Positions 1 to 13,400 of a stretch of DNA of 64,000 bases are shown here, one piece after another. Location: contig NC_083883.1 of assembly GCF_032452875.1 (NCBI RefSeq), forward strand, positions 50,280,698 to 50,344,697, given 5' to 3'. The stretch is from Bos javanicus (taxonomy: Eukaryota > Chordata > Mammalia > Artiodactyla > Bovidae). Below the pieces are notes generated by a model, which saw nothing but the letters and a program-made list of their open reading frames with translations, was not told where the DNA came from and did not search any database. The number at the start of each line of letters is the position of its first letter. Position 1 is the first letter of the stretch. A program made the translations under genes and the position numbers.

Positions 1-405
1 CAATCTTCCCCATCATGAGAATCTTTTCCAATGAGTTGGCTCCTTGCTTCAGGTGGCCAAAGGATTGGAGCTTCAGCTTCCAGTGAATATTCAGGGTTGA
101 TTTCCCTTAGGATTGACTGGTTTGATCTCCTTGCTGTCCAAGGGATTCTCAAGAGTCTTCTCCAACTCCACAGTTTGAAAGCATCAGTTCTTTGGTGTTC
201 AGCCTTCGTTATGGTCCAAATCTCACATCCATACATGACTACTGGAAAAACCATAGCTTTGACTATACGGACCTTTGTCAGCAAAGTGATGTCTCTGCTT
301 TTTAATAATGTGCATTTGGTCATACCTTTCCTTCCAAGGAGCAAGCGTCTTTTAAATTCATGTATATGTGATGGGTCCTCAGTGGACCCATGGGACTCCT
401 AGCAG
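1..405 (-). mobile_element. BovB (RTE-type) LINE fragment
   Basis: The stretch matches the ruminant BovB 3'-half sequence in antisense orientation, including the phrases CCAATGAGTTGGCTCC, TTGATCTCCTTGCTGTCC and ACATGACTACTGGAAAAACC. It is cut by the window edge on the left and decays into unique sequence near 405. The same phrases recur at 17.5-17.8 kb and 62.7-62.95 kb, which confirms a dispersed family. Confidence 0.9.
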
Positions 406-1313
406 ATAAAGGGCCTCCATCTCAGTACTTCCCTTGGTGACATGGTGTGGCTTCCCAGAGACTAGGTCTCAGTCAGGGTCCTGTGAGTAAAGTGCACCTG
501 TGCAGGTGAGCTGGAGAAGGTTCGTCCCAGCTCTCAGGGGCCCCTCTACGAGTTTCCTAGACTCCAGGTGTCCCGGGCTCATGACTGTCCCTCTAGCCTC
601 TGCCTCCGTCTCCCCATGGCCTCCTCTTTTTGTGTCTAGCCTCCCTCTCCTTTCCCTTCTCGGGACACTTGTTGGGTTAGCTCGCTGGGACAGTCCAGGA
701 TGGTCCCACCAGGAGATCTGGATGGCCAGGATGTGGACGTTCCTTGGGGTCACCATGCAGGTCCCTGAAGCCCTTCAGAAGGCAGGTCAGGGGCAGAGCT
801 GAGTCAGAGTGAAGCATTTGGGGAGGAGGGCACAACCCCGCCCTGGCCCTGGGCCCCTTGAACTTGGGCCTGTGTCCTTCCCTCTGTGAGTTCCGGAGGC
901 CAGGCTCGATGACCACTGAGGGACAGGCATCAGGATGCTGTCGGTGCCGGTCAGATGGAGAGCGTGGGCTCTCGGAGTCACTCCTGCATGCGGTGAAGAT
1001 GTGATGGCCTCCGGTCTGGCCACCGTCCGGGGCCGCAGACCCTGGGGGCACAGGCCCGCAGGGGCAGACGGCCACACTCATGGGGCTCACCTCATCCTGC
1101 CCTGCCCCCGGAGGCCCTCGCCAGCCCCAGGGACCCTCTCTGTCTGGGGCACAGGGTCCTTGGGCTTCCAGTGGCCCTGAAGCCCTGCGGCTGCACCCTG
1201 GTGGCCCAGGCCTCTCCAGGCTCCTGTACTGGGTGCTAATGTCGCTCTCGGAGCATCTCCTTGGGTGGGAGGCCATGTCTGGGTGGGCAGTCAAGAGGCC
1301 CCCCTTCCCCCAG
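1..1313 (+). other. MEGF6 intron (5' side of window)
   Basis: Apart from the BovB LINE fragment at its start, this stretch is ordinary GC-rich intronic sequence ending in a pyrimidine tract and CAG acceptor at 1311-1313. I see no exon with an EGF cysteine pattern. Confidence 0.75.
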
Positions 1314-1442
1314 GCTGCCCCAAAGGCTTCTATGGCAAGCACTGCCGTAAGAAGTGCCACTGTGCCAACCGGGGCCGCTGCCACCGCCTCTACGGGGCCT
1401 GCCTCTGTGACCCGGGGCTCTACGGCCGCTTCTGCCACCTGG
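1314..1442 (+). CDS. MEGF6: MEGF6 window exon 1 (EGF repeat)
   Basis: 129 bp, phase 1 at both ends. It starts after cccccag and ends at G|gtgagt. It reads CPKGFYGKHC through CLCDPGLYGRFCHL with eight cysteines. The loop between cysteines 3 and 5 is unusually basic (RKK, RGR). Confidence 0.92.
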
Positions 1443-4400
1443 GTGAGTCCCACTGACCGCTGGGCGCTTGGATCTGAGGGGGGCGGGGCCACACAGTGGG
1501 CTGGGTTCTTCCTGCCTGGGTCCAACTTGTGTTCAACCATCAGTCTTCACAGATAAGGACACGGGGGCTCAACGAGGTCCCCAGCTGGGGTGAGGGGCCT
1601 GCAGACTCAAAGTCCTTTGGACTGTGCTGGCTGCCAGAGCATCTGGGTGGGCGGCCCTCGCCCCAGTCAGGCTGGTGGGTGGCTTGCAGGCCTGGGTGGG
1701 GGCAGGTGCCCCCACCCTCGGGAGCTCCAGGGCACAGAGCTTGTCTTGGCTTTTGGAACTTCCTGGGAGCAAGCCCTGAGCCCCCATTGGGGTCACACCC
1801 CCCTTCCCTGGGTCCGCAGACACCCAGGATGGTGCAGGGAGAAGCGGTGGGCTGCTGGAGAAAAGCCAGCAGGCCTCACCCCAGCAGCTCTTGTAGGAGG
1901 ATTGTTCAGAGGGAGGCAGTGAGGGTCCCAGGTGTTCCCTGGCTGGGAAGTGCCTCTCTATGAGCCTGTTTCTCGTCTGCAAAGTGGGCAGTGTGCCTGG
2001 TGCTCTAGGCACCAGCGACTCTGTGTGGGGTCCTAGATACAACTAGGTGGACGGGGCCAGAGATCTTGGCTGGAGTGGGCGCTGGCAGTGGGCAGGCCCC
2101 CCTCACACTGCATTCTGGGGTGCAGCCTGCCCGCCATGGGCCTTTGGGCCAGGCTGCTCAGAGGAGTGCAAGTGTGAGCAGCAGAATACGCGTGCGTGCG
2201 ATAAGAGGGATGGCAGCTGTGCCTGCAAGGCGGGCTTCAGGGGCGAGTGGTGCCAGGATGGTGAGTACAGGGCCGGGGGGAGGAAAAGGGCCCCAGGGGA
2301 GGGGGACAGGCCCCAGGGGAGGGTGAGCAGGTCCCAAGGGAGAGGGACAGGCCCCAGCAGAGTGGAACAGGCCCCAGGGGAGGGGGAAAGGCCCCAGGGG
2401 AGAGGAACAGGCCAGGGGAGGGGGGACAGGCCCTAGGGGAGAGGGACAGGCCCCAGGGGAGAGGGACAGGCCCCAGGGGAGGGCGGACAGGTCCCAGGGG
2501 AGAGGAACAGGCCCCAGGGGAGAGGGACAGGCCCCAGGGGAGGGGGAAAGGCCCCAGGGGAGAGGGACAGGCCAGGGGAGGGCAGGCAGGTCCCAGGGGA
2601 GAGGGACAGGCCCCAGGGGAGGGGGGACAGGCTCCAGGGCCCTTGGAACCTTGCAGACGCCTTTCCCCTCTCCCTCTGCAGAGTGCCAGCCGGACTTCTT
2701 TGGGCCAGGGTGCCGGCAGGCGTGCACCTGCCCCCCGGGCGTGGCCTGCGACCCTGTCAGTGGCGAGTGTGGGAAGCAGTGTCCCGCTGGCTACCACGGG
2801 GAGGACTGCGGCCAAGGTGAGTGGCCCCAGTGCCCAGGTAGGGTGCAGGGTATCTGGCCGTGCAGGGCGCCAGGCACCAGAAGTGCTGGAGCTGGGTACC
2901 GCGTCAGCCCTAAAGCCTGGCTCTGGCAGCACCTTGACTGCTGTGTCCCCACCCTGGTCATGCAGTGGTGACTCAGCCACAGGTCTGCCTGTCCCTGTGC
3001 ACCCAAGAGGGCAGGAGCTCATGTGTGTGTGTGTATACACGCATGTACACTTTGTGTGTGTGTGTGTGTGTGTGCGTGCGTGTGGATGTGCAGGGCTGCT
3101 GGCAGGGTTGGTACCACTCCCAGATCATCCCCTCCCTTGCTCGTTCACTCCCTCCATCATGGGACAGACTGAGTGCGCTTTGTGCTGGAAGCCAGCCGGG
3201 GGCTCCTCCCTGGTGGGTCTGAGCAGGCAGGACAGAGGCAGTTGCTCCCAGGGGTGGTGTCTCGAGAGGCCTGGGCTGGAGGTGCCAGCGTGGGGTGTGG
3301 GTGATGACTGTAGGCCCTCCGTGTGGATGCCGAGGCTGGGACAGTGTGAATGGGTGCCAAGCAGGGAGAGGCTGGAGGCAGGAGGTCCTCGTTTATATGG
3401 GGGAGCCCTTGATGTGAGCATCAGCACTGCCGTGGCTGCCAACGGAGTGTAGGCAGGTCGGGACCTCCCTCAGCGCAGGTACACTGTCCTCACCCATCAG
3501 CCAAGGCAGGTGGGAGTGGAGAGGGGGCCTGCAGTGTGACTGGCGTGACTCCCACTGGAGGCAGTGGTCCGAGTCCCCCTCAGGGACAAGGAGGGCCTGG
3601 GGGCCACTGCCGACCCCAACCCGAGGAGTCAGTCTCCCTCTACACCCAGGCCTGGACCCCCCTCTCAGTGGTGGTCCTGGAGACCCCCGGGAAGATCTGG
3701 GCTCTGATTCCCTTGGTGCAGGAGGGCTGTGTGTAGGGCTTAGAACCCAGCTTGGAAACCAAGTATCCCCACAAGCCCAACCTACACTCGGGGGGGCCTC
3801 TGTGGTCTCGAGGGCCTTCAGGAGCCAGGCACGTCATCCCATCCGTGAACCAGCGTGGGAGCTGGTGGACCTCGCCTGCCTGGCGTGGGCTCAGGCTCCG
3901 TGACTCCCCTGACTTCTCTCTGCGCCCTCCCCTTCCTCCACTCCTGCCGGCGGCCGCTGTCCAGCAGTGCCCTCCAAGGAGGCCTGAGTGCTGAGACTCG
4001 AAGGGCCTTAACCCCTGTCCTTCCCTGCCGGACTTCTTTGTCTCCCTTTCCCTTTTCTCTTCAAAAGCATCCAGGGCTCCAGGGATGGGTGGCGGGGCAT
4101 GGACACATCTTTACGGCCGTGATGGGCTCCCTGCTGTTGTCAGGTCTGGAGAGCATCTGTACCCCAAACACGTCTGCCCGTCAGTGGAGCGGGGACCCCC
4201 CAGATGGCGGGACAGCTCTGTGTGCCCTGCTGGGCCTCCCTGCCCCTGTCCACGCTGCCTGGGTGCCTGCATGTGCGCCCAGCGTGTGTGCCGCCTGGGG
4301 TCCTGTGGGTGAACAGGTGCCTGTAGGTGTGGGCCCTCAGGGCAAGGGTTCAAGGGGTGTGTCCTTTGTCCAGAGCCCATCCCGGGGCCGGAGAGACCCC

Positions 4401-7400
4401 AGGCCTGGGACCTCACGCCATTCCTGCTGACATCTCCCCCTACCCAGGGAGGGCGCGTCCTCAATTCTCAGTCCCGCTGAGTGTTGTGGTGGGAGAGAGG
4501 GGTTTTCTGATTCTTTGGTGTGGAGTGTGGACCCCAGCCTGTCCACTCCAGGTGCCTGGCTGGCCTTCCAGGGCCCAGAACTTTCTTTATAGCAGCATCA
4601 CAGCAGCCACATGGTGCTGGGGCCAGCAGGGCCTTCTCATCATCTGGGTTACCGCCCTAGTCAAGCAGGTATAGGGGGGACAGGGGGCCCTGCCAGGCCA
4701 TTGGAGCCACCACTGCAGCCCACATGGGTGGGGTCAGGCTCCATGATCCCAATGTTCTTTTCTGAAGCTCTGCTTTGGGCCCAGAGCGGCTGGCCCCTCC
4801 TCCCCAGGCTTTTCTCACTCCCGAACACGTGGTGACCACATGGGGTCCCCATGGTGGACCACAGTGGGAGGAAGGCAGACAGAGCAGGCCTGCCACCGCT
4901 CTCCAGGGTCCTGACTCACCCCCCATAGGCCCTGCCATCTGCGGCCTCCAGGCCACCCCTCACCACTGCTCCTACGTGGGCCTTTCCCTACCCCGTGTCC
5001 CCATCTCCTGTTCACTCCTGTGACTGCCCTCATCACCCTGGGGACCCGGGCTGTGTCCAGCAACCCTGTGGGGCAGGTGAAGGGGGCAGGTGCTGGGGAC
5101 AGGTGAGGGGGGCAGGAGCAGGGGGCAGTTGGGGGTGCAGGTGAGGGGGGCAGGTGCAGGGGACAGGTGAGGAGGGCAGGTGCAGGGGGCAGGTGCAGAG
5201 GGGAGGAGGGGAGGGCAGGTGCAGGGGGCAGGTGGGGGTGCAGGTGAGGGGGCAGGTGTGGGAGGCAGGTGAGGGGGGCAGGTGGAGGGGTAGATGAGGA
5301 GGGAAGGTGTGGGGGGCAGATGAGGGGGGACAGGTTCCAGGGAGGCAGGTGGGGGGGCAGGTGTGGGGGGCAGGTGAGAGTGTGACAGGTGCCAAGGGTG
5401 GCAGGTGGGGGGACAGGTGGGGGGACAGGTGCCGGGTGGGGTGGAGGTCAGGGGAGGAGGGCCACTCTGAGTGGGGGCCCTGAGGCTCTCCGCTCCCCGC
5501 CCCTAGAGTGCCCAGCAGGGACGTTTGGCCAGAACTGCTCAGGCTCCTGCTCCTGTGGGGACGCCCCCTGCGACCGGGTCACAGGGCAATGTCTGTGCCC
5601 GCCGGGGAGGACCGGGGACGACTGTGGGGCAGGTGAGTGGCAGCCGTGGCCCAGGGTCACCTCAGCTCCCTGTGCTACCCAATGCCTGGCCGCGTTTACA
5701 GACCCCAACCCTGGAGCCCTGCAGACCCCAGGCCCATCCACAGCAGCTACGAGAGTTCACACCACCAGCCTTGGGTCTGGATGTGGGCATCTGTGGCTGC
5801 CCCGTGGCCGAGCCTGCAGAGGGGACACTGGGAACTGTCAGCCACGGGGACAGCTTGGCCAGCGGCCCCCCGCCCTCCCCAGCCTGTGGTGGGTCCTCTA
5901 AGCTCCTGTTCATTGCATGTGGGTCTCCCGGTTCTTCTGGGGCCCCCCTTTTGCTTGTTGAGCATCCTGGGGCAGGGGGTCTCCCCCTGGGGTGAATGCC
6001 CTAAAGTCTACAGCCTGTGAGTGGACTAGGGGTTCCCATGACCTGCCCCCTCCCTCCTCTGGGATGACTCAGTTGGGAAGAGATATCCCTGCTCCCCAGT
6101 GGGCCCAGCAAGGCCTGGAAGACTGACTACCTCTGAGTGTGTGTGTGTGGGGGGGGTTGCTAGATTGTCCCGAGGGCCGCTGGGGGCTTGGCTGCCAGGA
6201 GATCTGCCCGCCGTGTGAGCACGGTGCCGCCTGTGTGCCGGAGACTGGAGCCTGCCTGTGCCGCCCCGGCTTCATGGGCAGCCGCTGCCAGGATGGTGAG
6301 TGCCCGCTGCCCCCACCTCAGCCCTGCCCGCAATCCCAGCCGGCCCCATGTCCGGCCCCAGCTACGCTCAGCCTGTCTCTGCCCACAGCCTGCCCTGCTG
6401 GCTGGTTTGGACCTGGCTGCCAGACGCGGTGCTCCTGTGCCAACGATGGGCTCTGCCACCCAGTGACCGGCCGGTGCAGCTGCGCTCCTGGGTGGACCGG
6501 CCTCAGCTGCCAGAGAGGTAGCGGCCTGGTGTCCAGGCGTCCCTCCCCACCCCTGACCCGACTGTGGTCACCTGCGCAGGGTGCCCAGCCTTTGCTGCTC
6601 TGTTGCAGCCTGTGACAGTGGCCACTGGGGCCCCGACTGCAGCTTCGCCTGTAACTGCAGTGCAGGCCACGGGGGCTGTGATGCCGTCAGCGGCCTGTGT
6701 GTGTGTGAAGCCGGCTACGTGGGCCCGCGGTGTGAGCAGCGTGAGTCCCGGCCTGGCCCGCACACGCATGTGCACATGTGTGCTCATGTGCGTACACACA
6801 CGCACGCTCACGTGCACACATATGTACACACACGTACAAATGTCAGGGGGACCCAGCCCTGCTCCCTGTCCCCAGACAAGCAGGAAGTCTCCTCGTCTAA
6901 GCCTACCCCCAACCTCCCCCATCTGGCCCCCCCGCCACCCACCACCCTCCTACCTGCCTGGGCTCAAGAGATGGCCCACGTGGAGCAAAGGCAGCGAGAG
7001 ATGGCTCAGTGGCACCCTAGGGGGCACCTGCCACCTGTGGGAGGGGAGGAGAGTGTCTGCTAAGGACCAAGGGCCCTGCGCTTCAGTGTCGACCCCCACC
7101 CGGCCCGGGCCAGTGGGCCTGGGTGAGCTGGGGGCTTGGTCCCTAGCTGGGAGGGATGCAGAGGCCTTAGGTAAGGGAGGGGCTTCCCCTGCCCCACGGG
7201 CCAGGTCCTGGGCAGGACTGGGGCAGGCTCACTGTACCCCCAGCTGAGAGTCCGGTGTCTCAGGGTGTCCCCAGGGCTACTTCGGGCCGGGCTGTGGGCG
7301 GCAGTGCCAGTGCGAGCACGGGGCGGCCTGTGACCATGTCAGCGGGGCCTGCACCTGCCATGCCGGCTGGAGGGGCACCTTCTGTGAGCGAGGTGAGCCA

Positions 7401-10400
7401 GGGCGCGGGCCGGAGGGGTGTGGGAGGGGTGGCTGGCGTGCGGGCGGGTCTTGTGACCCCGGGGGTCTCCTGTCACCGCCCCGCCTGCAGCCTGCCCAGC
7501 CGGCTTCTTTGGAGTGGACTGTGGCCATGCCTGTGACTGCAGTGCCGGAGTCCCCTGTGATCCCGTGAGCGGCTCCTGCCTCTGTCCTGCCGGCCGCCAG
7601 GGCCCCCGCTGTGCCCAGAGTGCGTGAGGCCCCCGTCAGCCCTGGGCGCTGCCCGTTAGGGTTAGGGTCCATCCTTGTGTGTGGCCACCCAGGTCAGAAG
7701 GAGGGGCGCTAGATCTCAGCAGCCTGGGACCATCTGCTGCAGCCCCTCCTGGGGTCCATCACCCCCGGCCCCTGACCCCCTCTCTCCTGCAGCCTGCCCA
7801 GCCCACATGTTCGGCCACAACTGCAGCCAGGCCTGCTCCTGCTTTAATGGGGCCTCCTGTGACCCTGTCCACGGGCAGTGCCGCTGTGGCCCTGGCTGGA
7901 CGGGGCCCACCTGCCTGCAGGGTAAGCCCTGATCGGGAGTCTGGAGCCAGCTGTCATACTTGTCCCTCCCTGGGCCATGCAGGGTGACATGGGTGGGACT
8001 TGAGGGGGATCTAAACCTCTCTGGGCAGGGAGGGTGGGAGTCTGTCTCCTTGCTATGGGGCACCTGGGGAGGGAGGGAGGCCTTAGGACTCCTAAGGGAC
8101 CACACCCTTCAGCGCTGAGCCCCCAGAGACTGGCCGGCGGGCCCGGGGAGCCCTGGGCAGCTCGTCCTAGAGGCGGCCCCAGTTCCCGCCCCTAAAGTTT
8201 GGTGTCGGGCTTTGGGATGAGCCTGCAGGTCCGGTGGGCTGGCCTTACCGGGGTTCAGGCCTCTGGCCTGGCTGGCGGGGAGACCACAGGTTGCTTCTCT
8301 CTCTGGCCTCAGCCTGCCCAGAGGGCCTCTATGGTGAGGACTGTCAGCACTCCTGCCTGTGCCAGAATGGGGGCAGCTGTGACCCTGTCTCAGGACACTG
8401 CACCTGCCCAGAGGGCTGGGCCGGCCTGGCCTGTGAGAAGGGTGAGTGTCAGGCTGGTGGAGGAGAGGCCCTGGGGGTCTGGGGGCACCCAAGGCCACTG
8501 CCCTGGCCCCCTCCCTCTGAGGCCCAAGAGGGCTGCCTGGCGTTGAGGGGCAGGGCCCTGGGTGTACCCTGTGGTGTCACCACCCCCGGGCACCTATCCT
8601 TCCCAAGGACCCAGGATCCGAGGCTCAGGGTGCAGGAAGCATGGGCAGGGCAGGTGTCCCAGGCCCCCAGGCATCACCCGCCCCGTCTCTGCAGAGTGCC
8701 TCCCGGGGGTCTTTGAAGTTGGCTGCCCGCACAGCTGCGGGTGCCTCAACGGTGGCCTCTGTGATCCGCACACTGTCCACTGCCTCTGCCCAGCCGGCTG
8801 GACCGGGGACAAGTGCCAGAGCTGTGAGTGGGTGGCTCGGGGACCCATGGGGGAGGCCAGGAGGCCCCTCGGGCCCCTGTGGGGTGGCCTCCATTGTGCC
8901 AGAGTGTGGGGCCTCAGCAGGGTGGGCAGTGGGTAGGAGAGGGCAGGGCTGCAGTCTGAGCTCCCCAGGCCTACTGCCTCTGTCCGGGGAGCCGCCCCGA
9001 GCTGGACTCAGTCTGCCTGCCCCTTTCGCCACAGCCTGTCCCGAGGGCACCTTCGGGGTCCGCTGTGAGGAGCGCTGCGCCTGCCGGTGGGGGGCCGCCT
9101 GCCACGCCGTCACTGGGGCCTGCCTCTGTCCCCCGGGGTGGAGGGGCTCGCGGTGTGAGAGCGGTGAGACCTCAGCTCTGCTGGTGCCCAGGGTGGGGGT
9201 GGGTCCTCCACACGGTGACCCCTCGGGCCCCCGCCCCCCAACCCCAGGGCTCCCCACCACCTCCGCCCGCGCCTCCCCGCAGCCTGCCCACCCGGCTGGT
9301 TTGGAGAGGCCTGTGCCCAGCGCTGCCAGTGCCCCCCGGGCGCCGCCTGCCACCACATCACCGGGGAGTGTCACTGTCCCCCGGGCTTCACGGGGCCCAG
9401 CTGTGAGCAAGGTGGGTGCCGGATGTGGGCAGGCCTGAGGGCAGTTCAGGCCACATGCGCTTCTGGACTGGGCCCCAGAGCTCTGCCCCCAAGAGGGGCC
9501 CGGTGTGAGGGAGGGTGCCTTCTCAGGGCCGGGCCAGGACTGACCCCTGCCGCCTCCCCCAGCCTGCCCACCTGGCACCTTTGGGGAGCGCTGTGGGCAG
9601 CAGTGCCACTGCCCCGGCGAGAACCAGGCCTGCCACCCTGCCTCGGGGACCTGCGCGTGTGCCCCCGGCTACCACGGCGCCGGCTGCCAGCAACGTGAGT
9701 GCTGCCTCGGCCGCCCGCCGGCCCACTGGAGTGATGGTGGGAAAGGGGGAGGGGCTTCAGAGCCCCCCACCCCTGGCAGCTGGCCCCTCCCTCCGCAGGG
9801 TGCCCACCAGGGCGGTTTGGGCCTGGCTGTGAGCTGCTGTGTGGGTGTCTCAATGGGGGCTCTTGTGACGCGGTCACTGGGGCCTGCCGCTGCCCCGCCG
9901 GATTCCTTGGGACTGACTGCAGCCTTGGTGAGTGGCTGGGGTGTCTTCTCCCTGCACCTCGACAGGCAGGGCCACGCCATCCGGCCTGCAGGGCAGACAG
10001 CCCCTGACCGTGCCACTCCTTGGGACTGGCTGCAGACCAGGCTAAGCTGGGGGATCGATGTGGCCAAAACGTCTCCTCGGCCTGCCCTGCCTGGCCGTGT
10101 GCTGTGCCCTCGACCCGGGCTGTGTCCACCAGGAGCCCTGCAGAAGCCAGCTGGTGTCCTACCGAGAGAAGGGCCTCTCCCTGAATCACGTGGGGACTTT
10201 CTGACCATCTGGGGCTGGGGCTGGTGGAAGTGGGTGGGGGCACCGTGAGTCACTCACTGTAGTGTGAGCCTGGCCCCCCGCAGAGCCTGCAGCCGAGAGA
10301 GACACCAGGGCAGGCGGGGCCTCAGCGGCAGGTGGCCCTGCCCTGTCTGGGCAGACAGGGCGGGAGTCTCCCCACCCAGCCTGCCCTGGCCCAGTCCTGT

Positions 10401-13400
10401 CCCATCCGGGTTGACAGAGCAGAGGCAGGGAGATCGAGCCAGGAGTGGCCACCCTCGCCTTTCCTCCCGGCAGCCTGTCCACACGGCCGCTTTGGCCCTG
10501 GCTGCGCCTACGTGTGCGGGTGTGGGCAGGGGGCGGCCTGTGACCCCGTGACCGGCAGCTGCTCCTGTCCGCCTGGGAGGACCGGCGTCCACTGCGAGCA
10601 CGGTGAGAACCCACTTGCCTGCTGCCTCAGGCACTTTGCATTCATCACTACATTAGCCGTGGGGGGCGTTGGTGATAGAGAGAAGATAGAAGTGAAGGTG
10701 GTGATAGAGTGATAAATACGAGTCACGGGAGAGCGGGGTCCCTTCTGTTAATCCCCGAGGTGCCCTGAGGATATAAGTGAGGGCTTACTCATGTTGACCG
10801 CAATGCCCACTCGGATCATCCGATAGCACCCCATATCTTGCCTTGACCCGTGACCCCAGGACTCAGGCCATCAGTTGACCTCTCCAGTTCCCTGTGGCCA
10901 GTGGGGGATGAATAACTTCTTTCCCAGAGCCAGCCCCCACCGCCCAGCAGGAGGGGTCAGGCGACTGCTCCGTCTTGAGGATGGAGCCAGCCTCTTGGCT
11001 GATGTCCTCCTGGAACGGGGTCCTGCTGGCCCTTCCTCCTGGGCCCAGCAGCTGGGAACCCACAGAGATGGAGGCCTGGAGCACAGGTGATGATGGGGCA
11101 ATCGGAGTGGCCCCTGGGACCGTCGTGGGGTTTGTGCTCATGATGGTAAGCAGGTCCTCAGGCCTTGCCCACACTGCTTGGTCTGACCCCACACCCTGGT
11201 AGGTCTGAGCCCTCTGCACCCTCTGGTCCTCTTCAGGGGGCCAGTCACACTCCCCCAGGTCCTGAGTCCTGACTCGAGCCAGGCCACTCCTCACCTCCAG
11301 GGGAGAACGGCAGCTAGGGGTCAGAGTCTGAAAGCACCACCTGGAGTGTGGGGCTACCCAGCCTCCTCCGAACCTGGAGGGTGCCTCCTCCCCAGGAAGA
11401 CTTCCCTGATCCCCTCCCGCCTGCTGGACAGGCACTCCCATCCTCTGGAGGGCCCTGGTCCCTTTCCTCCTGTGTAACTCTCAGCGCTGGCTCAGTTCTG
11501 GCCTCTGAGGAAGATGGATGAACTGGCAGGATGTGGTTGGTGCTGCTTCCTGGCACGTGTATGCCTTGGGGGCGGGGGGAGGAGGAAGTGTTTGTTGAAT
11601 GACTGTCGGATCACGTGGGAGTGTCCTGGAGCGTGTCTGGCTCTGGACCAGAGCTCTGAGCACGCCCACTTCGTCCCTAGGCTGCCCCCAGAATCGGTTT
11701 GGTGTGAATTGTGAGCATGCGTGCTCCTGCAGGAATGGGGGCCTGTGTCACGCCACCAACGGCAGCTGTTCCTGTGGCCTGGGCTGGACTGGGCCACACT
11801 GCGAGCTGGGTGAGTCCGGGCCAGCCTGGGGGCGGCGGCGTGTGTGAGCTGGAGAGTCGCCGCCCGTAGCGGGTGAGGCCATGCCCGGTGTGGCAGGGGC
11901 TGGGTGGGGGAGGAGGGCCATAGCTTAGGGGCGATTGTGGGGAGGCACCCGGCTGCCGGAGGGCCGGGCAAGGCTCCCAGGGTCCCCTGGGTGAGGCTAG
12001 TGCCCCTGCTGTCCCGCGGCAGGAGGCTGACCCCCTGGCCCCTCCCCAGCCTGCCCCGCCGGGCGCTACGGTGCCGCCTGCAGCCTTGAGTGCTCCTGCC
12101 ACAACCACGGGGCCTGTGAGCCCACGTCGGGGGCCTGCCGCTGCGGCCCCGGCTTCTACGGCCAGGCCTGCGAGCACTGTGAGTTGCAGGGTCGGGCCAC
12201 CGCACCCCCGGGCGCGCACTCCTCTGCTTTCCGCGTCACTCCTTGTGGCGGCCCGATGCGACGAGGCCTGACCCAGCTTCGGGGCAGAGGGCCACAAGGC
12301 GCAGGCGCTGGGCCTGGGTGGGAGGAAGCGGGCGCCAGCCCCCAGCCCGTCCTTTGCTCTCTCTGGGCAAACTGAGTCACGGGCTCCGACCCGGGTCTCC
12401 CTCAGCCTGTCCCCCCGGCTTCCATGGGCCTGGCTGCCAGCAGACGTGCCAGTGTCAGCATGGCGCCCCCTGCGACCCTGTCAGCGGCCAGTGCCTCTGC
12501 CCTGCTGGCCTCCATGGCCAGTTCTGCGAGCGGGGTAAGTGTCTGTACCCCCACTCACTCCCACCCGGTCGGTCCCCCCGCCCTGGGCTCAGGACAGAGG
12601 ATGCTGAGCCAGTGCCCCTTCCAGGGTGTGAGCCAGGCTCGTTTGGAGAGGGCTGCGGCCAGCAGTGTGACTGCGAGCTTGGGGTGCCCTGTGACCCCAT
12701 CACCGGCCACTGCCTGTGCCCCCCTGGGCGCACAGGGACCACCTGTGACCTGGGTGAGTCGGGGTACCGCTTGGTGGGGGCAGGGGTGTGGGTCTCTATT
12801 GGTGGAATCGACTGTGTTTCTGGAGCCCACCTGTGTCACGTCCTGGCCTGGGCACTGCGTCCTCCTGCCCGGTCCCTCTGCTGGCGCAGTGGCTCACAGG
12901 GGCCCAACACCAGGGTTCCTGCTCGGGGTTGTCGAGGCCCATCCTGCTTTATGGCTTTCCCCTGAGTCCCTGGGGGGGCCTCTCCCTGGTGTGGGGGGCC
13001 TTGGTCCTGGGGATGGGCCCCTGGTGAGGTGGGAAGGAAACCTCCCAGATGGGCCAGCTGGCCTGCGCGGGCTCTGTGTCTGCTCCTCAGGGCTCTTGGC
13101 CATCTTGCCCCTAGGGAGCCTCCCTGACCGCCAGCTCCCCTTCGCTGGCCTGGGGGCTGGTGGGAACATGGGGAAGAGATTCTGGGCCAGTGCCCAGCGC
13201 CCAGCACTTTCCCACGTGAGGGCTCACACAGGACAAATCTAAGGCTTGAGGTCTTTGCTCTTGCATGCTCCCTGGGGGTATCCTGAGGCCTGCGGTCCCA
13301 GCCCCGGGTGGACCGGAGTGGCACTCAGGCCTGTCCCTCCCACCACCCCCACCCCACTCACAGGCTGCAGGAGGGGCTTCTTCGGGCCAGGCTGTGCCCT

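Larger units (their letters stand above)
2817..5506 (+). other. MEGF6 intron, 2.7 kb
   Basis: Holds a (TG)n tract near 3.02-3.08 kb and a G-rich minisatellite near 5.08-5.44 kb. No additional EGF exon was found. A Cys-rich stretch near 4.22-4.31 kb lacks the EGF spacing. Confidence 0.7.

Noticed and set aside
2158..3040. Long minus-strand proline-rich open frames (189 and 267 codons) across the MEGF6 minisatellite
   Set aside because: They arise from the G-rich tandem repeat with a unit not containing stops; they overlap real plus-strand exons 2 and 3 and have no recognisable domain.
4225..4312. Cys-rich reading CPAGPPCPCPRCLGACMC that could be a lost EGF exon
   Set aside because: Cysteine spacing does not fit the repeat, Gly positions are missing, and there is no acceptor at the right place.
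7654..7671. Telomere-like GTTAGGGTTAGGGT
   Set aside because: Only two units; expected by chance.
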